Assembly (NCBI RefSeq): GCF_014898095.1
Contig: NZ_CP062946.1
Coordinates: 3,485,388 to 3,549,387, forward strand
Origin: Thalassotalea sp. LPB0316
Lineage (GTDB): Bacteria > Pseudomonadota > Gammaproteobacteria > Enterobacterales > Alteromonadaceae
Reading direction: 5' to 3'
DNA length: 64,000 bases
A model generated the notes under the pieces. The model worked only from the letters and a program-made list of their open reading frames with translations, made no database searches and had not been told where the DNA came from. The position numbers were made by a program, and so were the translations under genes. Below, one piece after another: positions 33,519 to 41,467 of this stretch; positions within the stretch are counted from its first letter, which is position 1; each line of letters opens with the position of its first letter.

Positions 33519-34682
33519 CTAAAAATAGGCATTAGTGATCAAGGTGTTAGCCCGCATTAAAAACGCGCCATTAGCTATCACACTATCAATAGCTAAACTT
33601 TGCTCATCAAGTAAGTTGATGTCGGCGTCATTACCAAGGATTAATCGGCCTTTTTGTTTGAGCGCGAGGATATCGGCAGGTGAGCTAGTGACACTGCGCA
33701 GTGCCAACTCAATATCGACCTGATAACAATTTATTGCTTCAACAAACGACTGATGTAAGGTTTTAACTTCACCAAGTTGTAAGTCGATGAGTTTTGCTTT
33801 GTCATCAAATACCGGCAAACTCGCGTTACCGTCGGAGCTCATGGTAAGTTGCCCAATATCAACACCTTCTTGTAAGGCGATGGCAAGCGCTTGTGCAGCA
33901 GCAACTTCACCTTGTGCTAAAATTTGCGCAGTCGTGCTGGTAGTAAAATCAATATAGCCACCTTGCTTTGCAAACTCTATACCGTCTGCTAGCAGCGCTT
34001 TTGTGCGGTTAATATGGGTTGGATAAAACTGTCCTACCGGGATAGCGCTATACTCGGCGACTTCTCGCAATAAATTGAGCCCTTGCTTATCGTCGCCAAC
34101 ATGAATACTCACAATACCTGATTTACTCGCTAGCATGCCGCCGGTTCTCGCTTGTGAGGCTACTTGCGCTAGGGTTAGGTGATCAACAGGCGTTGCGCGA
34201 TGATCGGCAATGGCGACCTCCCCCACGCCAATAAACTCGTCAATGAGCATAATATCTTTGGTAATTGATTCTGTTATCGTCACCGCCGGCAAATGGTAAG
34301 AGCCGGTATAACAATAAACCGACAAGCCAAGGGCTTTAAGCTCTTTTGCCTTGGCGAGCAAGTTTTCCAAACTACGGGTGATAGCATCTGTACCTAATAC
34401 ACCAACTAATGTCGTCACACCACCAACGACCGCATCGTTAATGTGCATTTCTGGCGTGCGCGTGGTAAATCCCCCTTCACCACCACCGCCGGTAATATGA
34501 ACGAGTGAATCGACAAAACCCGGTACAACAAGCTTGCCTCTAGCATCGATAACTTCAACAAAACCACTATTGGGCATGGTTATTTCATCTTCGATGGCGA
34601 TTATTTTACCGCCGGCAATTAAAACATCCTTCCGCCCTAAATCCTGTGGCGCATACACTCGACCTTGTTTTAATAATTTCAT
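33519..34682 (-). CDS. iadA: Isoaspartyl (beta-aspartyl) dipeptidase family protein
   Basis: This 387-residue amidohydrolase follows E. coli IadA along its whole length (GGGGEGGFTTRTPEMHINDA, VGVLGTDAITRS, GKIIAI). IadA cleaves dipeptides with a beta-aspartyl bond, including beta-Asp-Arg from cyanophycin. Metal ligands His62, His194, His223 and Asp284 are kept. The first His of the usual HVH pair is Leu60, and the bridging carboxylated lysine region reads GVGEVAIADHR, with Glu155 in place of Lys. The activity or metal count may therefore differ. No signal peptide is present, so it acts in the cytoplasm. It is the third gene of the TonB receptor/permease/iadA cluster. Confidence 0.88.
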   Translation of the reverse strand: MKLLKQGRVYAPQDLGRKDVLIAGGKIIAIEDEITMPNSGFVEVIDARGKLVVPGFVDSLVHITGGGGEGGFTTRTPEMHINDAVVGGVTTLVGVLGTDAITRSLENLLAKAKELKALGLSVYCYTGSYHLPAVTITESITKDIMLIDEFIGVGEVAIADHRATPVDHLTLAQVASQARTGGMLASKSGIVSIHVGDDKQGLNLLREVAEYSAIPVGQFYPTHINRTKALLADGIEFAKQGGYIDFTTSTTAQILAQGEVAAAQALAIALQEGVDIGQLTMSSDGNASLPVFDDKAKLIDLQLGEVKTLHQSFVEAINCYQVDIELALRSVTSSPADILALKQKGRLILGNDADINLLDEQSLAIDSVIANGAFLMRANTLITNAYF

Positions 34683-34719
34683 TTAATTCTCATTTTAATT
34701 TTCGTCTGCGTTGAACCAA

Positions 34720-36174
34720 CTAGCTAAAGTTGATCATCACGGCAAAAACCACAAAACTTGCCGCTAAGGCAATTAACACCAACATAAATTTGGCGATAAA
34801 CTTAGCCCAAATAACCCAATCGACTTTGGCTACCCCCAAACAGCCGATCAGTGATGCCGATGTTGGAATAATAATATTGGTTAAGCCGTCACCTAATTGA
34901 AAGGCCAATACCGCAACTTGTCTGGTTACACCAACGAGGTCAGCGAGTGGCGCCATCAAGGGCATAGTTAAAGCAGCTTGGCCTGAGCCAGAAGCAATAA
35001 AAAAGTTAAACACTGACTGAAACACCAACATCAATAACGCCGACACGTAGCTTGGAAAATCACCAATCGTTTGACCCGCGTAATGCAACAAGGTGTTGAG
35101 TACCGACGGCTGACTCGGATCGTCGCCGCCGAGTAAAATCACGATCCCCTTTGCCATGCCAACAATCATCGCCGCCGGCAATAACTCTTGTGCCCCGTGT
35201 TTGAAGGCGTCTGCGGCATCGTTCAGCACAATGCGTTTTCCAATGACAGCGACAGCAGCGATGACACAGCCCATAGCAAAAAACTGGCTAGCAATTTCAG
35301 GTAGGTAGTAGCCTTTTTCTACCACGCCCCAAATCACCCAAGCGATCGACAAAGCAAAGATCGATAAAATCACCGCATCTACTTTACTAAATTCACCGGC
35401 ACTAAGTGTTATCTCTGCTTGTCTTTGGTCTGTGCCACTGGTTTGTGCTTTGATCTGGTTAGCGTGTTTGACGGTAAAAATAACACCGACAAGGGTAAAT
35501 ACACTCCACATGGTCATGCGAAATGGTGTCCCCGACAATAACGGCACATCAGCAATACCTTGCGCAATAGCAACGCTAAATGGATTCATCCATGACGCGG
35601 CAAAGCCAATCTGAGTGGCAACATAAGTGACCAATACTGTGGTTAGGGCATCGTAGCCAAGTGCCCGCATGAGCGGCAACAAGACAATGCAAAAAGCTAT
35701 CGCTTCTTCTCCCATACCGAATATCGCACCACCGAGTGAAAACATGACGAATAGCAAAGGGATAAACAGATAATCAAGTTTCTGCGTTTTGTTGATCAAG
35801 GCCAAAATGCCGTTATTTACCGCACCGGTTTTCATGACAATACCAAAAGCACCGCCGGTAATAATGATAAACATCATCACGCCAATCGCCGATCCCCACT
35901 TGGTTCCTGAAACCATACCTTCAAAGGCAAAGTTAAAAAAACCAACGCCCCCACTATCGGCAAAAATTGGCACGCCTTGTGTGCTTTGTAAGCGAAAGCT
36001 ATCTGCGATGATCATCGCTTTTTCACCCTCACTAGGCACCGACATTTGAAAACTGCCCGCAGGAATAACATGGGTTAAAATGGCTGCAACCAGTACCACA
36101 AAAAACAAAATAATCAGCGCGTCAGGCATGGTAGAAGAAGGCGCTACCGCCTTTTCTGAAGTTGTATCTTTCAC
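34720..36174 (-). CDS. YfcC family permease
   Basis: This is a polytopic inner-membrane transporter of the YfcC/DcuC superfamily, about 484 residues from GTG 36174. The start region MPDALIILFFVVLVAAILTHVIPAG and internal GMGEEAIAFCIVLLPLMRALGYD are family hallmarks. About a dozen hydrophobic helices run to the C-terminus. Family members are thought to move amino acids, peptides or dicarboxylates. A longer frame to 36231 would translate through the hairpin after the receptor gene, so I prefer the later start. Lying between iadA and the TonB receptor, it probably imports the dipeptide that IadA cleaves. Confidence 0.82.
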   Translation of the reverse strand: MKDTTSEKAVAPSSTMPDALIILFFVVLVAAILTHVIPAGSFQMSVPSEGEKAMIIADSFRLQSTQGVPIFADSGGVGFFNFAFEGMVSGTKWGSAIGVMMFIIITGGAFGIVMKTGAVNNGILALINKTQKLDYLFIPLLFVMFSLGGAIFGMGEEAIAFCIVLLPLMRALGYDALTTVLVTYVATQIGFAASWMNPFSVAIAQGIADVPLLSGTPFRMTMWSVFTLVGVIFTVKHANQIKAQTSGTDQRQAEITLSAGEFSKVDAVILSIFALSIAWVIWGVVEKGYYLPEIASQFFAMGCVIAAVAVIGKRIVLNDAADAFKHGAQELLPAAMIVGMAKGIVILLGGDDPSQPSVLNTLLHYAGQTIGDFPSYVSALLMLVFQSVFNFFIASGSGQAALTMPLMAPLADLVGVTRQVAVLAFQLGDGLTNIIIPTSASLIGCLGVAKVDWVIWAKFIAKFMLVLIALAASFVVFAVMINFS

Positions 36175-36211
36175 GTTATAGCTCTGGTTATTTGAATAAA
36201 AGAATAAGGCT

Positions 36212-36232
36212 ACCACAGTGTGGTAGCCCAAC
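36212..36232 (-). terminator. Hairpin between TonB receptor and permease genes
   Basis: GGCTACCACA and TGTGGTAGCC are 10-base perfect arms around one base, five bases after the receptor stop codon. On the minus strand the hairpin is followed by TTATTCTTTTATT. It may end most receptor transcripts, letting a fraction through to the permease and iadA. Confidence 0.65.
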
Positions 36233-36237
36233 GATAC

Positions 36238-39195
36238 TTACTTAAAGAAGTAGCTAAATGATAACTGGTAGTTGACACCTAGCGCATTGTGGTTGATAGA
36301 ATCAAAACCACGACGTGAACCATAAGCTACCGGCGGCTCTTCATCAAACAAGTTGTGCACCGTAAAGTTGAGGTTCATATTGTCGAAATCATAGCCCATG
36401 TTAAAACGCACGGTTGTCCATGAATCAACATCGCGTTCGCCGTTAGCATCTAACTCACCTAACGCTTCAAGTTCATCAATATTACGACCGCGTAATCGTT
36501 TTATATCGTCTTGATATGAGCTTGTGTAATCAGCCGTGATACTGGTGTAAAACTGCTCGCCTACCCAGCCAAGTCTAAAGCTTGCGATATTTTCAGGATA
36601 ACGCCAAGTTCCAATGAGCTCTTCAACATCGCTTGAACCGGCAAGATTGCGCTCAAAACTTGCGTAATGCGTGCCATCAATAGAGAAAGTTAAACGACCT
36701 TCGGCAAAATTGACACTGTGATCAAAGGCTAAATCAAAGCCACTTACCTCCTGTGTACCTGTGTTATCTAACTGGATAACATGATCGCGGTATAAAGGTA
36801 AGGCATCCTCTCGACCAAAGCCAGCGGCAACCCATTGATCTAAAATTTGTGTTAAATTCGCCCCGTCTTGCTCAATGTTCAAACCGTTGCTATCTAAGAA
36901 TTCGTAGAGCACACCATCATCGACAATACCGCTACAAAGCACTTCTTCATATGAAATACCCATGCTGCCTTCGGGCACTAAACCACAATGGCGAAGTGAG
37001 GCATCGTTAATGGCATCATTTAGCACTGCTGTCATATCGGTATCAATCAGCTGTTCGTGCTTAAACGACCAGTAATCAAGTGATAAATGGGTATCTGAAG
37101 ACGGGCTCCATGCAAAACCGAGGCTAACCGACTCTGATTCTTCGGGTTTCAAATTAGCGTTACCCAACTCCAAAACATTTGGGCTTGAGGTAAAACCATC
37201 GCCTTCACAGTATAAGTCAGCTACTGCTTGGTTTGCCGAGCAATCGTAAGTTGCTGTCGTTGTTCTTAGTTTTACACCTGCCTGGGTGAGTGAAGGCGCT
37301 CTAAATGATGTTGACCACGCTGCGCGCAAGATAACCGATTCATGCGGGCGATAAGTGACACCAACCTTAGGGTTAAAGGTATCGCCAAAGTCGTTGTAAT
37401 CGTCGTAACGACCGGCAAGTTGCAACTCTATCTGATCGGTAATTGGCCAGTAAAATTCAGCAAAGGCTCCCCATTGATTGCGATCCGCTTGTGATAAACT
37501 TGAACCAAAACCAAAAACATCAACTAAGTAGTCGTTTTCAAACCGTGCTCGAGCATTCATCGACGGAATATCGTTGATTTCTTCGCGTCTAAATTCAACG
37601 CCAAAGGCTGCGCTTATCATATGATCGTTGACTTCGGCGATATCACCAGAAATTTTTGCATCAATGCCGTAAACGGTGCTTTCACCGTCGCGAGTTGGCA
37701 TTTCTTGAGCCATTGCGAGTAACGCATCGTTGGTTGCATCTCCCGATAAAAATGGGTTGTACGTGCCAAGCAATTCACCCGCACCACAGCTAAGTGTATC
37801 GCTGTCGTAGTCGTAATCAGCAATTGAGCCGTTACTGCATAATTCGCCTGTGCTTACTGCGTGATACTTGTAGCGGTTGTAAATACCCGCACTAGCTACT
37901 TGTTCAGATTCAGATTTTGATAACGTGATACCCGTTTCCCAAAACCACTCACCCCATTCGCCTGATAAACTCGACACTAAACGCATTGCATCGGTTTCGA
38001 TATCAACAGTACGTGGACTTGCGAAACGCGCATCGTACCTAAAGCCCCAAAGCTGTTGTCCAGCTTGCGTATCAAACGGATCTATCCACATGTCGTAGAT
38101 TAATGCATCGGCTACCTCTGGTGAAAAAGCACCATAAATAGCCTCTTCGCCAACCCAAGGGCCTTCAGTGTCGTCAACTTGATCAATTGGCGCTGGCGAT
38201 GAAACGGCTCGCGACTTAGTGTTACTAATAAAGAAATCAGTATTCCACGTTACATCGTTAAAGTCGTAACTATAGATAAAACCTGCTGAGCTCGTTTCTA
38301 GCGCCGAGCGCAATTGGTCATCTTCGTTGCTGTAGTAGGCACAAATCTCTTCACCGTACTCAGTGGTAACAAAATCTGTTTTACAATCTGGATTGCCAAT
38401 TTCGTTGCCGTCATAAGCCGAGTAGTAATAAATATTTGGCGTGTGCTTTGGCAAATATGAGTAGTTGCTCACCAGTACAGGATCACGGGTATAGCTTCTA
38501 TCTTGAGCGTGAAATGCGTTGCGATCAAAATGATCGGCAAAAACAGTTAAGTTACCACCGGCAACTTCACCACCCCAAATGAAGTTGAGGTTGTATCGAC
38601 CTTCATCTGAACTGGCAAAGCTATTACCGTATGAGCCATTAATTTCAGCGCCTTGATAATCCGTTTTGAGGATGTAGTTGATCACCCCAGCAACGGCATC
38701 AGCACCGTAAATTGCCGATGCACCAGTCGCCAACACTTCAACTCGCTCAATCGCCGAAAGTGGGATTGAGTTGATATCGACAAAGTTTTGCGTCCCCGCG
38801 GCAAATGAGCTAGCAGCCACTCGGCGGCCATTGATCAAGGTCAGCGTTGATGAAGGTCCTAAGCCTCGCAATGATGCTGCTGCTTGTCCCGCAGGTGTTG
38901 ACGTTGAAGTTGCACCACTTTCAGAGGTGTTAAATGAGCCAACACCACCGCGAGTTTGGCTAATTTGCGCCATTAATTCTGAAATTGAACTGGCGCCTGA
39001 GCTGCGGATAGCCTGGGCATCAATAACCACTAACGGTTGCGTGCCTTCAAGATCAACCCCTTTGATTTGACTACCGGTAACTGTGATTTTTTCAATCGCA
39101 GCTGTTTCGTTTGATTGGTTACTTCCCTCTTGCGCATTAGCGTTAAATATTGCTAACACAGACAGTGCTACTGCCGATAACGTAAATTTTTTCAT
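36238..39195 (-). CDS. TonB-dependent outer-membrane receptor
   Basis: This 985-residue receptor has a signal peptide (KKFTLSAVALSVLAIFNANAQ), a TonB box-like EKITVTGSQI near residue 36, and a plug domain with SSGASSISELMAQ and LRGLGPSSTLTLINGRRVA. A large beta-barrel follows, ending in a terminal aromatic strand (LSFSYFFK). The size and plug sequence match the polymer or peptide import class common in Alteromonadales. ATG 39195 puts the signal at the N-terminus, whereas a longer frame from 39327 does not. It heads the receptor/permease/iadA set and faces the cyanophycinase gene across a 392-base shared control region, so its ligand may be cyanophycin fragments. Confidence 0.92.
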   Translation of the reverse strand: MKKFTLSAVALSVLAIFNANAQEGSNQSNETAAIEKITVTGSQIKGVDLEGTQPLVVIDAQAIRSSGASSISELMAQISQTRGGVGSFNTSESGATSTSTPAGQAAASLRGLGPSSTLTLINGRRVAASSFAAGTQNFVDINSIPLSAIERVEVLATGASAIYGADAVAGVINYILKTDYQGAEINGSYGNSFASSDEGRYNLNFIWGGEVAGGNLTVFADHFDRNAFHAQDRSYTRDPVLVSNYSYLPKHTPNIYYYSAYDGNEIGNPDCKTDFVTTEYGEEICAYYSNEDDQLRSALETSSAGFIYSYDFNDVTWNTDFFISNTKSRAVSSPAPIDQVDDTEGPWVGEEAIYGAFSPEVADALIYDMWIDPFDTQAGQQLWGFRYDARFASPRTVDIETDAMRLVSSLSGEWGEWFWETGITLSKSESEQVASAGIYNRYKYHAVSTGELCSNGSIADYDYDSDTLSCGAGELLGTYNPFLSGDATNDALLAMAQEMPTRDGESTVYGIDAKISGDIAEVNDHMISAAFGVEFRREEINDIPSMNARARFENDYLVDVFGFGSSLSQADRNQWGAFAEFYWPITDQIELQLAGRYDDYNDFGDTFNPKVGVTYRPHESVILRAAWSTSFRAPSLTQAGVKLRTTTATYDCSANQAVADLYCEGDGFTSSPNVLELGNANLKPEESESVSLGFAWSPSSDTHLSLDYWSFKHEQLIDTDMTAVLNDAINDASLRHCGLVPEGSMGISYEEVLCSGIVDDGVLYEFLDSNGLNIEQDGANLTQILDQWVAAGFGREDALPLYRDHVIQLDNTGTQEVSGFDLAFDHSVNFAEGRLTFSIDGTHYASFERNLAGSSDVEELIGTWRYPENIASFRLGWVGEQFYTSITADYTSSYQDDIKRLRGRNIDELEALGELDANGERDVDSWTTVRFNMGYDFDNMNLNFTVHNLFDEEPPVAYGSRRGFDSINHNALGVNYQLSFSYFFK

Positions 39196-39329
39196 GTTCT
39201 GACCGTTTATAATTTTAATGGTAAATTGTGACCAGCGTTCCAAAGGTACAAGCAACTGCAGATACACCAAGGACTGGGCTTTAACGGAGTTTTTGTAAAG
39301 AGGGGGAGATGAAGTCGCAGACGCCAATC

Positions 39330-39356
39330 CCCCAGAAAACTCAAGGTTTTCTGGGG
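39330..39356. promoter_or_regulatory. Strong hairpin in the shared receptor/cyanophycinase control region
   Basis: CCCCAGAAAAC and GTTTTCTGGGG pair perfectly around a five-base loop. There is no T-run on either side, so it is not a plain terminator. It lies about 135 bases upstream of the receptor start and 230 bases upstream of the cyanophycinase start. The rest of the 392-base gap holds no gene I can see. It could be an operator or an mRNA leader structure. Confidence 0.45.
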
Positions 39357-39587
39357 TTATTCGTCAAACCACTCCGAAAGATAAAAATTCGAGTAGTAAT
39401 ATGTTGTCAGCGTGAAAGCTTTCTTGTACATATTAAAAAGGTCTTCGATTAATTTAGAGCTTGACCCTAATCAAGCTCATTCAAAATTCACTTAATTTAT
39501 AGATACCGTTGTCATAAAAAATTGTCAACAACAATGTTAAAAAAACGTTTAGATTCGTCAATCAATCGTTAAAATAGGAATTTTGAA

Positions 39588-41390
39588 ATGCGACTATTTT
39601 CTGCAATTTTGCTGCTATTTTCTGCCATAACGCTGGCAAAAACCGAAAACACACCTTACAAACCAAGCCAGCTTTTTTTAGTTGGTGGCGGTTTAAAATC
39701 TTGTTCATCAATGTCAAAAAACCAATGTTTGACACCCGAAAAGCATCAAGAAATAGAAGTTAACAACAGCAAAACCCATGCGCTTTTTCAGCTAAACCAC
39801 AAAACGCGAGCACAAGTTTTCGCCTTAATGGATCAAGAATATTCTGCTGAGCATGCTAAACAATTAAAAAAATTACTTAATAAAGCGATAAAAAACGCGA
39901 GTAAAACCCCGGTTAGCAAAGGGGAAATGGTTAAGTTTTTAAAAACATTTGATAACAACCAACTCATTAATCGACTATCCGACCCTGAATATTTTTTACT
40001 CTTAGATGCCTTAGAAATTGCTCAGATTGATAAAGTAACCGGCGAAAGGCTGCAGGAAACCGTCGATTTAGACCGCTCAAAAAATAGTTTTACCCCGCAG
40101 ATCTATCGCGACTTTGTTAAACGAGCACAACGGCTAACTCACCAACAACGACCCCATATTTTGGTGGTAACAGCATCGGCAAGAGATAGTTTTGAAGCGG
40201 TTGATTTTTATATTCAAGCGTTTGTTCAAGCTGGCGCAAATACGCAGTGGCTACCAATTGACGCAAGCTTGCAGCCGCTTATTAGTGCTACAGCAAACGA
40301 TAGAGCAAACCTGTGTGATCAACTGCCAACCAAACGACTAGCAATCCAAAAGTCAGCCTACCGCGAAGCTATTTATCCTGACTTAGTTCATCAGCAACGC
40401 CTTGCATGTCTAGAACCACAGCGCTTGCTCGAACAAGTAAAACAGGCCGATGGGATTTTTATTAACGGCGGCGATCAATCGCTAACTAAGCAAGCATTTA
40501 TTAAGGCCAATGGCCAAGACACCGAGGTAATGGCATTAATTCGAGAAAAGTTTGACCGTGGTAATTTTATTATTGGCGGCACTAGTGCTGGTACTGCAGT
40601 TATGGCAGGCGGTCAATTTAATCAGCACGCTATGGTGATGATCACCAGTGGCCAAAGTGATAGAGCCATGTTTTATGGTGCCCACGCCGATGTTGTGCCT
40701 ACCGAGGGCTGTCAAAAATCAAATACTTGTAACGATGCGCCAAACGATCAACTCACTTATGCAACGAGCGGCGGCTTGGGACTGTTCAATCTTGGTATTT
40801 TAGATACCCATTTCTCAGAGCGCGGTCGTCAGGGACGTTTAGCCGTACTAGCACATACGACTCAACATCAACTCGCTTTTGGCGTAGATGAGCGGACAGC
40901 TTTAGTGGTAACTAGACTAAACCAAGATAAACACGAATTATCTGTCGTTGGTCAATCGGGTGTGTTTATTGTTGAAAATCCACTGATTGCTAACAATACA
41001 AACGCTAATAATACTGACACCAACAACACACCTAGTCGCTTGACGGTTAAAACTCACTATATTCACCAAGGCGATAGTCTCGTCGTAAATGACACCGGCA
41101 CACTTAAGTTTTCATTGTCAAAAGATAAAGTTGTAACCGAGCAAACGACGGGGCTATTACCTGAAATCAACAATATTTTTGCTGGTGAAAATTATCTGAA
41201 GGCAGCTAAATTATTGTGCTTATCGGATCAAACTGAGTTAATCGGTAATGTCTCTTACGATAACCAACGTGGTAAGGTAATAGTGACAAAAACTGAGCAC
41301 AGTGTTTCTGTACAAGGGTTATATCAGTTGGCGAAGGTCGAAAAGCACGACTGCTCATATACTCACTATCAGCTGACGTTAAGCCACTAA
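39588..41390 (+). CDS. Exported cyanophycinase (peptidase S51 family)
   Basis: This 600-residue protein has a signal peptide (RLFSAILLLFSAITLAK), so it acts outside the cytoplasm. Cyanophycinases cut the Asp-Arg polymer cyanophycin to beta-Asp-Arg dipeptides. The serine protease-like core is complete: Ser333 in GGTSAGTAVMAGG, His408 in DTHFSERGRQGRL and Glu435 in GVDERTALVV, with the upstream FINGGDQSL loop that binds substrate. An N-terminal insert (about 50-180) and a C-terminal part (about 445-600) make it longer than the roughly 270-residue cyanobacterial enzyme, as in secreted CphE-type members. It is divergent from the TonB receptor/permease/iadA genes. Confidence 0.9.
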   Translation: MRLFSAILLLFSAITLAKTENTPYKPSQLFLVGGGLKSCSSMSKNQCLTPEKHQEIEVNNSKTHALFQLNHKTRAQVFALMDQEYSAEHAKQLKKLLNKAIKNASKTPVSKGEMVKFLKTFDNNQLINRLSDPEYFLLLDALEIAQIDKVTGERLQETVDLDRSKNSFTPQIYRDFVKRAQRLTHQQRPHILVVTASARDSFEAVDFYIQAFVQAGANTQWLPIDASLQPLISATANDRANLCDQLPTKRLAIQKSAYREAIYPDLVHQQRLACLEPQRLLEQVKQADGIFINGGDQSLTKQAFIKANGQDTEVMALIREKFDRGNFIIGGTSAGTAVMAGGQFNQHAMVMITSGQSDRAMFYGAHADVVPTEGCQKSNTCNDAPNDQLTYATSGGLGLFNLGILDTHFSERGRQGRLAVLAHTTQHQLAFGVDERTALVVTRLNQDKHELSVVGQSGVFIVENPLIANNTNANNTDTNNTPSRLTVKTHYIHQGDSLVVNDTGTLKFSLSKDKVVTEQTTGLLPEINNIFAGENYLKAAKLLCLSDQTELIGNVSYDNQRGKVIVTKTEHSVSVQGLYQLAKVEKHDCSYTHYQLTLSH

Positions 41391-41467
41391 CACAAACAGC
41401 TTTCTGGGCACTTGATAGCGTTGCAAGTGCCTAGAGGCCGAAACTGATCAGCATAAAAGAAAAGGTT

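Noticed and set aside
36175..36231. N-terminal extension of the YfcC permease
   Set aside because: It would translate through a perfect hairpin with terminator features and adds residues unlike the family.
39196..39327. 44-residue extension of the TonB receptor
   Set aside because: It precedes a good signal peptide, which must be at the N-terminus.
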